Positions 1 through 9,965 of a stretch of DNA of 31,147 nucleotides are shown piece by piece (the first letter of the stretch is position 1; every line of letters begins with the position of its first letter). The DNA lies in NCBI GenBank assembly GCA_003194525.1, contig NBIV01000411.1, forward strand, positions 1 through 31,147, written 5' to 3'. This DNA comes from Gracilariopsis chorda. Taxonomy: Eukaryota; Rhodophyta; Florideophyceae; Gracilariales; Gracilariaceae. The translations under genes and the position numbers were made by a program. Below the pieces are notes generated by a model. The model ran no database searches. It was given only the letters and a program-made list of their open reading frames with translations, and was not told the DNA's origin.

Positions 1-1600
1 GACAGACAAAAGCAGTCTTGTCGCGGTCCTGTTCCCTGACGGGCACCTGCCAGTATCCCCAATTGGCGTCTAGAGCCGTGAAAACGGTAGCATTTCCGAG
101 TGAATCGATGTACTCATCCATTCGTGGATCGGGTACACATCCTTGATGGTTACGGCGTTCAGTCGACGGTAGTCGGTGCAAAAGCGCCAGGATCCATCCG
201 GTTTCGGAACCAGTACCACTGGGGATGCCCACGGCGACTGAGCCGGTTCTATTACTCCAGCTCGGAGCATCTTTTCCACTTGGAATTCTTCCTCTTCTCG
301 AGCTTTAGGGCCTGCCCTATAGGGGTGCTGAGCGATCGGCCTGGTATCAGGTAGCAAGTCAATCCGGTGCTCCGTTGTAGTAATCTCCACTAGGGAGCCA
401 TCCCACATCGTGGTGAAATTCCGTAGCATCTCACGGAGACGTTCACGGTGCGATTCCGGCACATGACCGAGGTCAAGTTCCTCGAGTTCTTTCACGGGAT
501 CAATCCGGTCGTAACTCGTTGGAACCGGCTTAGAATCCGAGCATTTCGGCATTTGGACGGCAGTGTCCTCCCCCTCCTTAGAGTGAACGAGACCGAGGAC
601 ATCGGTGGCGGTCATTCTCGTGGGAACCATCGCGGTGGGGTGGGGCATTACCGAACCAATGACTTGGTTTTTCACCAGTGACTGGGGCGTAGAGCCTAGA
701 TTGGCGACCAGCACGTTGAACGGTTTGTCGGGCTCAATTTGAGCTACTCCATTCGCCACGGCGAGTTGATATCTATCATATAAGGATGAAAGGGGTTGAA
801 TTACTCGTAAACCGTGTTGACGGGAAGTGACTCGTACCCAAACCTGAGATTCCGGGGGAAGTTGGACAGACGCGGCAACGCGGAGCTTTGTAGAGTCCCG
901 GGAAGCCGGTGGGGGTTCCTGCGCAGCAGGTAATGGAACGTGCTTCTTCGAGGCACGTCGTAGAGGACGACGTACGATCGAAACGGAGGAGCCGTCTTCC
1001 ATTTCCACACGTCTTAGACGGGGCCTGATGGCATCGACGAATCTGTCACAGAAGTCGCATCCCAAGATCAAAGGGGCGGCAAGTTTCCGACAAAAAATAA
1101 AGTTGAGTTTCACAAGAAACGAGCCAAGGCGCACGACCAGGTCGATTGTCCCAACCGTTGATAACGGGTTATCATTCGCATCCGCGACATCCGTATCACG
1201 CCATGGCGGATCTGAGACTGCAATGACGGTGGCAGGAGCGACTCAACGATGAAGTTCGGGCCTGCACCTGTGTCCAAAACAGTGAGAACTCGCACCATAA
1301 ACTGGGTGGAAAGGCCAAGGTCAGCATATACCTTGTAGTTTCTCTTGGCCATTACCAAAACTCTGTCCGGGAACCGGTTGTTTCGAACACGTTTCCACGG
1401 TCGACGCAGAACACTAAAGTGTTCAGAGTTCAAGTCTGAGACGGCCTGTTTCCTAGTAAGGATTTTGACCGGGAGCGAGGCAGTGACGCCTCGGGCGCCT
1501 TCAACCTCAACTCTGAGGGCGCCTCTCCCGTAGGGGAGACTCCCGAAATCAGTTTTCCTGAGCCCGTTCCGCCTGAGGCGGGGTCTCAGAATCCTGAACC
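1..1600 (-). pseudogene. pol fragment: aspartic protease plus N-terminal reverse transcriptase, frameshifted
   Basis: Two overlapping minus-strand frames make up this region. The frame at 1433-1110 carries the protease active-site motif LDTGAGPNFI (Asp codon 1274-1272). The frame at 1134-70 continues protease with LILGCDF, then a linker, then the RT N-terminus with the PYRAGP segment, SPWASPVVLVPKPDGSWRFC and DYRRLN, all typical of Ty3/gypsy RT. A one-base shift near 100-140 breaks the frame after YPI. In the next frame TALDANWGYWQ is readable, the usual stretch upstream of the catalytic YxDD, which lies outside the window. The protease-to-RT junction near 1110-1140 is also shifted. Family assignment is firm; activity is excluded by the lesions unless they are sequencing errors. 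Confidence 0.9.
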
Positions 1601-1601
1601 A

Positions 1602-3664
1602 CTAGCAGTGGAGCGCTAGCGGGGGTGTCTTGTCGAACAAGACGGGGGTTAGTGACCTGCTCAGCAGGGAAAGCAACGCGTGTCGCGGGTTCGTATCCGG
1701 GATATTCCGGGGGAAGTCCGTCTTCGCTCGTAAGTACGAGGCAATCGGAACGGTCTGCTTCTCCGCTGGAGCAAGGGCTTCATAGTTACCGATCACTCGG
1801 GTTACTTCTCTCAAAGTGAGGATGCAGTCCGGTGAAATGTGACCGTGTTCGTAACATATGTGGCATATGACTCCAGAGCGTGGGGGCGGCTGACCGGAAC
1901 GAGCATCCGTGTGTCTCACCGCTGGGCGGGTATCCTTCCATCCGGGACGAATCTGCCGTAGGGCACCATTCGAATAGGGAATGCGAGGTCCGTGAACACG
2001 GGGTCCGTCAACATACAGCAGGGAGTTCTCCTGGGCTGTGTCGTAGGACGCATCCGTCGTGGACGGCAGTTCCGTTGTCGGAATAGACTGAGCACCGGCC
2101 TGAGCGAGGTAAACGTTATTGTAGTCCCTTGAAGGGCGTCCACTCGCTGCTAGCGATAAGGATGGTGAACTGGCTTCCATCATCAACGCCTTGGCTGGAC
2201 GAGACTTCGATGCAGGGATACGAGCTCGAAGTGCATCACCTTCCGCTTGCGCGTGTTGGATCAACTCCGGGTAGGTGGTGTTACGACGATCCTCCCGATA
2301 TCGGGCCACCAGCGTACGGATTGCCGGATCCAATCCATCGATGTACATGGTGCAGCGTTATCCAGACGAGTAAACATTGCCACACCTGTGGAAAGCCTTA
2401 TTAAGGCGTACCGAGAATTCGGTTTCCGTCTCTCCAGATTTCTGGCGGGTATCGCGTAAAGCGAGAATAGCCGCCTGAATAGCGTTGTTCGTCGCGTAGG
2501 ATCGCAAGAGGTACTGAACTGCTTCCGGCCAGCACGTTACACCTCCTTCGGAGGCTCGGGAAGAACCTCTTACAGAGTTGTATTGATCCTCGGCGAGGCC
2601 ACGTAGAAAATACGGTAGGGCAATAAACGCCTGTCCTTCGTTCATACCAAGTATGTCCGCTTCGGAAACGAACCTTCCGAGGAAGTCTAACACCAATATG
2701 GGATCCTCTCCAGAAAAGGACTGGTTACGAAGGGAAAGCTGCATACGCTTTATGCAGTCCTTCACCATACCCGTGCCACGGGTGTACGATCCAATGAGGA
2801 GTCCTCAAGCCGATAATATCGGTACGATACCAACCTCTTTGTAGAAGGGATTAGTACAATTTGAGTTCCTTCAATCCTAAGTGTTTCCTTCCCTTCCTCC
2901 GGGGGCGAATCACACCTTGGGTGGAAGAAGACCGTTTAGAATGGGACAGGCGTCGGCGACGATCATCGTCCGACGAAGAATCCGACGACACCGAACCATC
3001 TGAATGGTGAGAATCCTGTGAAGACAGGGAGGAATCCGACGAGTCGGGATCGTGGCTTGGGCTGCTTCTTACGAGTGCGGCGGGTAGAATCTTTCTTCTC
3101 GCGCTTCGCTTTTTGCGAGACAGCACGGCCTCACCCGGGACGTTGTCATCCGTCAAGATAGTTTGCTCCAACGTCCTCAGACGGGCACTGACACGATCAA
3201 ATCGGGTTTCCAACATTCTCAACCATAGTTGGCAGGCCACCAAAACATTCCAACACAGTGTTGACATCCGCCCTTAAAAGGCGAATGTCCACAGCCAAAT
3301 CCTTCATAGAAGAGGTATCAAACCTGACACGCAGGACTTCAAACTCCTCCACGAGGGCATTGTGTGCTTCACGCATCTCCTCAAGCTGTGCTTGGACACT
3401 GGGGGGGGGGTTGGTATCGGGGTCTCCCCTCCGGGGTGCAGCTACATCGGCAGAAGCCGGGTCGACACCAGAGTTGGGAGCGTCCTTCAACGCCTTAGGC
3501 GGGGGTTTCTGGGCTCTCGACGAGTCTTGGCCCTTCGACTTGCCTCTCAAAGTGGCAAGTCGAGGGTGGCCAGCGGGGACCTTCGAGATCTCTGCCTGTT
3601 CCACGTCACTGACGGAACGACTCCGCGTGACAACGGGTTCGGCGGAGGATGGTCGCCGAGACAT
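1602..3664 (-). pseudogene. gag polyprotein of element 1, broken
   Basis: The best start is the ATG at 3664 (MSRRPSS), about 110 nt after the primer-binding site. An N-terminal segment rich in Pro/Ala and coiled-coil-like residues leads, after a frame change near 3200-3270, into a Ser/Asp/Arg-rich stretch (about 2930-3080). A stop follows near 2851. A new frame (2768-2358) carries the conserved gag core, including GLAEDQYNS, WPEAVQYLLRSYATN and LRDTRQKSGETETEF. After another shift, 2348-1602 has YIDGLDPAIRTLVARYRE and a zinc knuckle CHICYEHGHISPDC (CX2CX4HX4C) that would bind RNA. At least three lesions split it. A run of 11 G at 3399-3409 lies in the N-terminal part and is slippage-prone, so some breaks could be assembly errors. 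Confidence 0.88.
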
Positions 3665-3754
3665 GTGTAGACCAAAAACTCCCACGAAATGGTAAGAAAC
3701 CAAAAGTTTGGACAGTGAATCTCCGAGGAGAGGTAATACAAAACCTAACCGTTT

Positions 3755-3776
3755 CCGATTCTAGGTCGGGAGACCA
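3755..3776 (-). other. primer-binding site of element 1
   Basis: Three bases inside the LTR end (minus strand) the sequence reads TGGTCTCCCGACCTAG, beginning with TGG as expected for complementarity to a tRNA 3' CCA end. The plus strand therefore resembles the 3' end of a tRNA (…TAGGTCGGGAGACCA). I cannot name the tRNA. The position between LTR and gag supports the call. Confidence 0.7.
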
Positions 3777-3779
3777 CTT

Positions 3780-4682
3780 TGTAGTGCAATACCCGCAAGC
3801 GGGACAACACACGAAGACGTTCGGAATCTTCCCCTCTGGAGGGTAACACAGCGAACGGAGCCTCTCCGGATGAGCACGACGAAGTCGGGTTGTAAAGCCG
3901 AGGCTCACCCTCACGCCAAGCGGGGAGAGTTTGAAACGGTAGGATTAGGATCACCACGAATGAGAAAACAGCCCTTCCAAGGAGTACGAGTCCACGTAAG
4001 TGGGGGAAGACGTCACGGGATACCGGCACGAGAGACACGCGTCAGCAGTGACGAGCAACCACACAAAGGGGTAGGAACCACGAGAGTGAGGTAAGGGAAA
4101 TACGGGGGATGTCCGATTGGGGGCGACGGGGGTGTGGGCCAACGGGACCACGGAAAAAGGTACAAAAGAAACCCTATACAGGGCGAGAACACGGCGGTGG
4201 TGAATTAAGTGACAAGTGCCCAAGGCAGTGATACTCCTAGTGACGCAGGGTGGATAGGTCTACCGTTAGTAACGCGGCTTTACCTCCGAGGAGTGTAGAA
4301 GACTCGCGAAAGCGGAAAAGACTTAGAGCCAAGAACCCTGGTTGGGGAAGTTTACTCAGTGTCAGGGCGAGGTCGCCGAGCCACTATATAGCGTAGTAAT
4401 CTCCCTACTGTAGCGTAGATAAATAATGAATAATAAATATAAGTTAACCAAATGTCCACACCGTGGTGCCAACCTCCTCTTGACTATCGGTGTCACACGT
4501 GGTCCACTCACGCCTTGGGCGGCACACGGCGCATGCACAGGTGTGCACCTGGCGCACAGTGCGGATCCGCTGAGGGCTGAGACACCCGCTAATAGCGGTA
4601 GTAATCATAAACCCGTGAAAGCGGCAAAAACGTCAAGTCCACAGGTCATCGCTGAGTAATCCTCCTTGAAGATTGCACTTCA
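3780..4682 (-). repeat. 5' LTR of element 1 (about 903 bp)
   Basis: On the minus strand the LTR begins TGAAGTGC at 4682 and ends CACTACA at 3780, giving TG…CA ends. The boundaries were set by comparison with 29210-30036. The inner end TGTAGTGCAAT matches TGTGGTGCAAT there. Blocks around GACGTTCGG, ACGACGAAGTCGGGT, AGAGCCAAG and the AT-rich ATAAATATA segment are shared, and the outer end ACTTCA matches TCTTCA. An AT-rich segment near 4420-4440 (TTATATTTATTATT on the minus strand) is a plausible TATA region. Short palindromes are frequent, for example CCCGCAAGCGGG at 3792-3803. Confidence 0.8.
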
Positions 4683-6242
4683 AAAAACTTAAACAAAAAA
4701 GGAGAAACCAAGGCCAAGAAACACCAAGATATGGAGGGTTGTTGGTTGGAGGCCGGGACCACGGCCCGGCCAAAGGAAAGTAGTTGAAAGACCCCATCCA
4801 AAGGTTGCTACCCGTACGGACAGGACTGCTGATGCTGGTTGAAGCCTGGGGTTTGGGGTTGAGCTTGGAGGTGTGGTGGCTGGAGTTGGAGCAGAAGCGA
4901 ACTTCCGGCGCCTTTTATAGACAAAAAACCCTGGAACTAACTCTAGCTAAGAGTAGTGCCATAACATGCCAGCTTGGCATTAGATTCTAATCAACTCTCT
5001 AGACTACACGCGCATACGCAGCGCATATACTTGCGTGTCTAGCCTACAGCGTAAGCATAATTTCTACTCATAACAATAGACATGATAGCTAGCTACGACC
5101 ACAAACCACAACTCTTGACGTTGGAAGCCCTTTTTGTAGCCAACAATTGCACCAGCGGTAAGCAATAATATCATGCCCGACAGCAGTGAAGAGTTCCGTA
5201 AGAGTAATATAGAGTACAGAAGAACACTCCAGATTCAACTGGAGGGTTCTGTAGGCGTAGTCAATATTAATTAGTGGCAACAGGCAGTCCCTCCTTGCTG
5301 CCAACAGCGACCCACCCATACACGTTGCAAAGTGTCTTCCGTAAACTTTACGTGTGCACGACACGCGTCGAACACACTTCACAATTACGAACGAGGATAT
5401 GCCTGTGGGACACTGGGTGGTAGGGGGTAGGTCGGCTGTGCCTTGAAGAACAGCAGAGAGGTGGGAGCCAATTATAGGCTACCACGTCTGATACGTTTTG
5501 CTTGTTCGCTCATGGTTTTCCCTGGCCGGTGGAGATGCTCTTACAGCGCCCCTCTCTGTCCGTCTGTAAGTACTGTCTCCTGTCGTTGTCGAGCCCTTGG
5601 CGGTGAATAGAGAGAACGCTCGCTACTCCCTGCTCATAAAGCTTTTGGTCTTATTTATTAACTCTACGCAATTTTTGTAGAACGTGTCTTCGATCTGCAG
5701 CTCGTGGGCACTACAGCAGTCTTAAAGGGGACCGGAGTTACGGTATCACTTTCTACTGCTAAGTACAAGTACATTTCTTCTTAGAAACATGTTGAATTGA
5801 GATTCAAATGCGGCTCAAAATCATAGATTGTACTATCGCTCAAAACTCAAGGCGTTTTTCCACTGGTCAACTATGTTCCCTTCGGTAATAACTTGATCGA
5901 AGTACTTTCTTTGGAGGGTGATACTATACGGTGGTGTCAGCATGTACTAATAGCTGGGTAAGGGTCCCTTCTCCAAATATTGGGCTTATCTGCTGTCATG
6001 TGCAGTGATACTTAGTTCTGTCTGTCCAGAGACGGTCTTCCAGCCTTTCTGTATCTGCATTTGGTGCCAAGGAATGAGGGACAGGACAAACACCCGACAC
6101 ACCAGCTCGCAATGTAAAACACTCGCAATCGGCATTTCCGTGCGTTAGCTTACTAATTCGTTTTCGCTAACAGTTCTCAATACTTAGAGCACATACCCGA
6201 TACACAGACGGTGATGCGGTCCTAGCCCGTCACAAAGAACAT
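4683..6242. other. intergenic, no recognisable gene
   Basis: Only short open frames are present and none has a recognisable motif, composition or start context. The first 30 bases beyond the LTR are A-rich. No tRNA, rRNA or further repeat was seen. Confidence 0.5.
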
Positions 6243-9200
6243 TTAAGCTGGTCTGAAACTCCCGCCACGACTCGGGGAGAAATGGTACGACGATCCGTCG
6301 CTATTCCGTATATAAAAACCGCCGTCGGTGCCATGATTTGCATAATGGTATCCACCGCCTCTGAGATTCGTCCACCGATTGCCATAGCCATTCATTCCAC
6401 TCCCCAAATTTCTCGGAGGAGGGTTTCTCCACACATACTCATCACACTGCCCATAGTACGTGCTTTCATAATCCCAATCTGTAGGTATCGGGACTGGCTT
6501 TGACTCTCTTGATACTATCGACGAAGTTGTCGGCATGACAGCCGTTTGCTGAATGCCCATTGTTTGCATCAACTTTTCCAATTTCCTTTCCAAGTTTCTC
6601 ATTTGCTCAATTGGGTTGGCAACATCAGTGGGCGCATGGAGCTCATTGGTAAGTGTTTCCATCGCTGATCCTTCTATTGTGGGTGTGTCGTTGCTGTCAT
6701 TTTCTAGCAAATTTCGGGGAGCATGAAGGACCCTGCGTTGGATAGACGGGTTTCTGGTGTTATCAAAATCCTTTCCCTGTGAAGAATATTCGTGCACAGT
6801 TTCTTCAGCGTCTTTCATGGATTTGGCCAACTTTGGAGGGCTTCTCGCCTCTGATGAATAGTGCGAGGAGCTGGATGAGCCCTCCAATACATATGGATTC
6901 TTTGATCGTACGTGTTGTATTTTCTCACTTCCTGTTTCTTGGCCGAGCTTCTGCTGTTCTGTAGCTGCTTCTACATTGCTTTTAAAGGGCGACATTGCAG
7001 CTTTTTCTTCCAATCGAACTGCTGTGGTCACTGGCTGCCCAATGGGATGCTGAGCCTCGTTCTCAGATGCAGGAAGCATTTCAAGTAAAGGATTATCTCT
7101 CTTCTGCGATGTCATCATTAAAGCGCGTGAAGTTGACCCTAATTCTCGCGCAAGACTTTGAAGATGCCCAGGAACTTCTCTTTCAGCCACTCTTTTTGTT
7201 CCTTCGTGCGATGGAGAACCCATAATCTCCGATAAATTATTATCGTTGGGTACCGAATCGCCATGCCGGTTCCCACAATGCCGGACGCTTGCTGAAGAGC
7301 GCCCGCCCCATCGCTGCACACGGAATGTTCAGTGCCATTGGTACTTGGACAAAGGTTTTCTTCCCCTTTCTCGACAGCTTGGTGTCCTTCATCACATGCG
7401 GCATGATTTTCGTCTTCATCAGCACGCACAATTGAAGATGCTGCTGCATGTTCTTTCTGTGTATCGTTTTCTTCGTTGAGGACGTCTTTTGATGCGAAAA
7501 CTTGAGCCCAACTTGTGCCTTCCGTCTCTAGGGGATCCCCTCCAGTAACTGGGGTTTCCTGTGCTACCGCGCAACCATGACGGAAAGACCTAAAACCATA
7601 TATATCCATATTTTCCTCTGCAATTATCTCTTGAGTGGTTTCTGCCCCCTTCCGCTGCCCGTGTTCTGAGGACTGCCTGGGAATAATCGAAGCGATACCA
7701 GGATCTGTGACAAGCTGGCTACACTTCATCTGCTCGGGAATTCGAGATTGCAAGGTCCTTAGCTCTTTGTGCTGCCTTATGGCAGCGCTCGAAGAATTTG
7801 CATGTGAGGAAGAGTTCCTCATATCGCTTGAACGCCAGTCTGCGACCTGCACAAACGCCTCCTTCTCCACAGCATCATCTATCATATCGAACTCACTTTT
7901 CCTGGATATTTCTGTTGTGCTTTGACCGTGGTCATTGTGTTTCTGAGTGCTCTCTTTTCCTTGTGGTAGGTTCTGGGTGGTTGGGTCCTCTTTCTCTTCA
8001 CTCTTCCGTACAGCCAACATTGCAGCATCAGAAACGTGACTTTTGTCGGTACCGTGTACGAGAACAGAGCAATCGCCTCCGAGCATCAGCTTCCTACCCG
8101 AAGAAACTGAATCACTCGGCATATCAGTGCCAATATTGCCTAATTCTTCATCTGTAGATTCAGCTACAGAGTAGGCCCCCTCTTCAAGTACCTCGTCGTC
8201 GATACATTCAGGCAGGTGACGCACCCCAACCAAGTCTCGAGGGGTTGTCTCTTGGCTTACAGGCTCAACTCTGGTATGTTCCCCACGTTGCTGCTCCACG
8301 AAGATCTCAGGCTCTGCCTTTGACAAATTTCTTACCATATCAGTTATCTGCGTCACATAGAGAAGCTCTTCGCTAACATGATTTTTCGTTGCTTCAACCC
8401 CACCCGGAACCACACTCGCTTTATCGGCGCCATCTCGCTTCTCAAGCACATGTATCGCGTGAACACTTCCGTTGCCTCCCTGCTGCGTTTCCATTACTGT
8501 TTCATCACCGATGGACAGCATGCTAGGACAGGTACCCTCCTCGTGAATCGTTTGTGGAGTACGAGTATCTTGAGAAATCAATTGGTGCCATTGCCGCTTC
8601 ATTTCAACTCGTTCAGTGCTGGGAACTTTCTTTATTTGCACCGCGCTTCTGTCAAAAAGTATCGGCCTCTCGGGATCATTCTTGTTGTTGGCGCATATTC
8701 CTCCCTCGAGATTTTCCTGCAACGCGTTTGGATCCTTCTCAGCGTCTGACCCAGCACTTAGCACAGCGCCCTCACCACCCGGGCCCACCGTAAGTGCTCT
8801 TCCCTCAACCCCAGTCGCATTAAGCACCACATTATTATCCTCGAGCGAATCCACAGTCGTGTGGTCCCGCACAGACATTGCGCTTCGAAGCGCCTCATTC
8901 TCCCTTTCATTCGTGTCCGAGACAAACTCATCCTCGACTTCTGCCGGAAGGGCAAGTTGCTGTGCTTCCATCCCAGCGTTAATCGAGCTTTCGCGCTCAA
9001 CAGGACGCATCTCATGGGGTTCGTCAGGGGCTCCATTGCTGATGCCCACTGCTCCCGAGAGTTGTCCAAGTGCATTGCGCGGCGGGTCGCCCGTAGGTTT
9101 CTTGTCTGCGCCATTACCCCCATTCGGATGGTCCTTCACTCTAAAGGGTAGACTAATGGCTCCCATTGCGACCGCGGCGTCTGGAGATCGGTCGAGCGGC

Positions 9201-9571
9201 TGCGTGGCTCCCGCATCGGTGCTCGATATAGCGGGCTCCAATGGCTGTGCAGACACCTTTGGTACATCTTCACGTGCACTACTGGTGTGTTCCGATTCCT
9301 TCAGTGATTCGCTTTGGTTTGGCTGCGCCGCATCGAGTGGCTGCTCCATTGTAGGGATGGATATACCGTTGCCTCCGTTCTCAGTGTTCTGCAGTGCTAC
9401 CGAGGAAGATTGTGGCGGTGTTTCCATTCGCCGCTGCTGGACAGCGTTTGGTTCGTGTGCGCGCTGGGAGGCGGATTCATGATTCATGTTAGCTTTCTTT
9501 ACGGGGTTTGCGCGGCTGGGTTGTGCATCTGCCGTCGAGGGGCGGCTTGACTTGGAAACAAGACAACCCAT
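6243..9571 (-). CDS. large low-complexity protein with N-terminal MGCLVSK acylation signal
   Basis: I do not recognise this protein. The first in-frame ATG is at 9571 and gives MGCLVSK: Gly2 with Ser6 fits the N-myristoylation consensus and Cys3 is a candidate palmitoylation site, so membrane anchoring is inferred. The first 765 codons (9571-7277) are hydrophilic, acidic and Ser/Gln/Glu-rich without a globular domain I can name; NGGNG or GGNG recurs at least three times. The frame then changes. The hydrophilic continuation is 7226-6243, reached through a possible 50-nt intron (7227-7276) or a frameshift, for about 1092 aa in total. The C-terminal part has a short Leu/Lys/Glu coiled-coil-like stretch (about 6614-6552) and ends in an aromatic-Gly region with GGYHYANHG, GGFYIRNSDGSSYHF and a final SFRPA. 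It could be a scaffold or signalling adaptor, but function is unknown. Confidence 0.65.
7227..7276 (-). other. candidate 50-nt intron (or site of a frameshift)
   Basis: On the minus strand GTGGGAACC…TATCGGAG is bounded by GT and AG, and its length (50, or 2 mod 3) is exactly what joins the long upstream frame to the downstream frame. However, the donor is weak and I see no CTAAC-like branch site, unlike the LPMO intron at 12678-12733. A one-base indel anywhere in the overlap 7139-7330 would explain the data equally well. Confidence 0.35.
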
Positions 9572-9588
9572 AGTACTGGTGTTGGTGA

Positions 9589-9657
9589 CTCGGTGGGAGG
9601 CTCGGTGGGAGGCTCGGTGGGAGACGCGGTGGGAGACGCGGTGGAGACTCGGTGGCC
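9589..9657. repeat. 12-bp minisatellite, about 6 copies
   Basis: Units of CTCGGTGGGAGG or the variant CGCGGTGGGAGA follow each other at 9589, 9601, 9613, 9625, 9637 (11 bp) and 9648 (partial). The array lies 18-86 bp upstream of the ATG at 9571, so in the likely 5' leader or promoter. Translated in frame it reads as repeats of SHRV/SHRA, but no in-frame ATG precedes it, so I take it as non-coding. Confidence 0.85.
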
Positions 9658-9745
9658 CACAGAGCTTTGGAAGTTGGACTTCGGTCGATGAAGATATATC
9701 TCTAGTAGTGTAAGCTTCAAATAGCCGCTTGGTACTATCATACGT

Positions 9746-9837
9746 GGTGAGCTTCAATGAGCAGCAACGTTGTACCCTCGTATATTCTTGGTATGATTCT
9801 TTGTATCATACAACATTGCTGCTCGTTGAAGCTCACC
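9746..9837. repeat. near-perfect 29-bp inverted repeat with 34-nt loop
   Basis: The left arm 9746-9774 (starting GGTGAGCTTCAATGAG) is the reverse complement of 9809-9837 except at two positions, each of which becomes a G-U pair in RNA of one strand. The outer TACGT (9741-9745) and ACGTA (9845-9849) also pair after a 7-nt bulge. It could be a foldback element, a MITE or a small-RNA precursor. It sits between the promoter side of the gene ending at 9571 and the left TIR at 9907. Confidence 0.85.
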
Positions 9838-9906
9838 AGTTGACACGTAAGAAGCATGCAGGTTATGCAGCCATACTACGTAGATAGAGTGTATGCCCTG
9901 TTACAG

Positions 9907-9965
9907 TTCAACTTTGACGTTCTAAGATCTTTACGTGGTTTGGGCTCAGGGTGAGGACGGAGTAT
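9907..9965 (+). repeat. left terminal inverted repeat
   Basis: It reads inward from TTCAACTTTGA. The core CTAAGATCTTTACGTGG continues through TTTGGG, giving 23 consecutive bases identical to the reverse complement of the right end. The last shared block inward is GAGTAT. Confidence 0.85.

Larger units (their letters stand above)
1..4682 (-). mobile_element. Ty3/gypsy chromovirus-type retrotransposon, 5' portion (element 1)
   Basis: Reading on the minus strand from 4682 leftwards the order is LTR, primer-binding site, gag with a CCHC knuckle, aspartic protease with DTGAG, then the start of reverse transcriptase, which continues off the left edge. That order (gag-PR-RT) is the Ty3/gypsy arrangement if integrase lies after RT, which is outside the window. 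The LTR is related to the one at 29210-30036, whose element has a chromodomain, so I infer a chromovirus. Several frameshifts and stops break gag and pol, so the copy is inactive as read. Its 3' LTR is not in the window, so insertion age and target-site duplication cannot be judged. Confidence 0.9.

Noticed and set aside
3258..3695. 145-codon plus-strand frame
   Set aside because: It is antisense to gag of element 1; the minus strand has the family motifs.
8616..9482. 288-codon plus-strand open frame, Ser/Pro-rich
   Set aside because: It is the antisense shadow of the large acidic protein gene at 6243-9571.
9572..9757. N-terminal extension of the acylated protein with SHRV/SHRA repeats
   Set aside because: There is no in-frame ATG before 9571, the repeat is a 12-bp minisatellite, and MGCLVSK is a better start.
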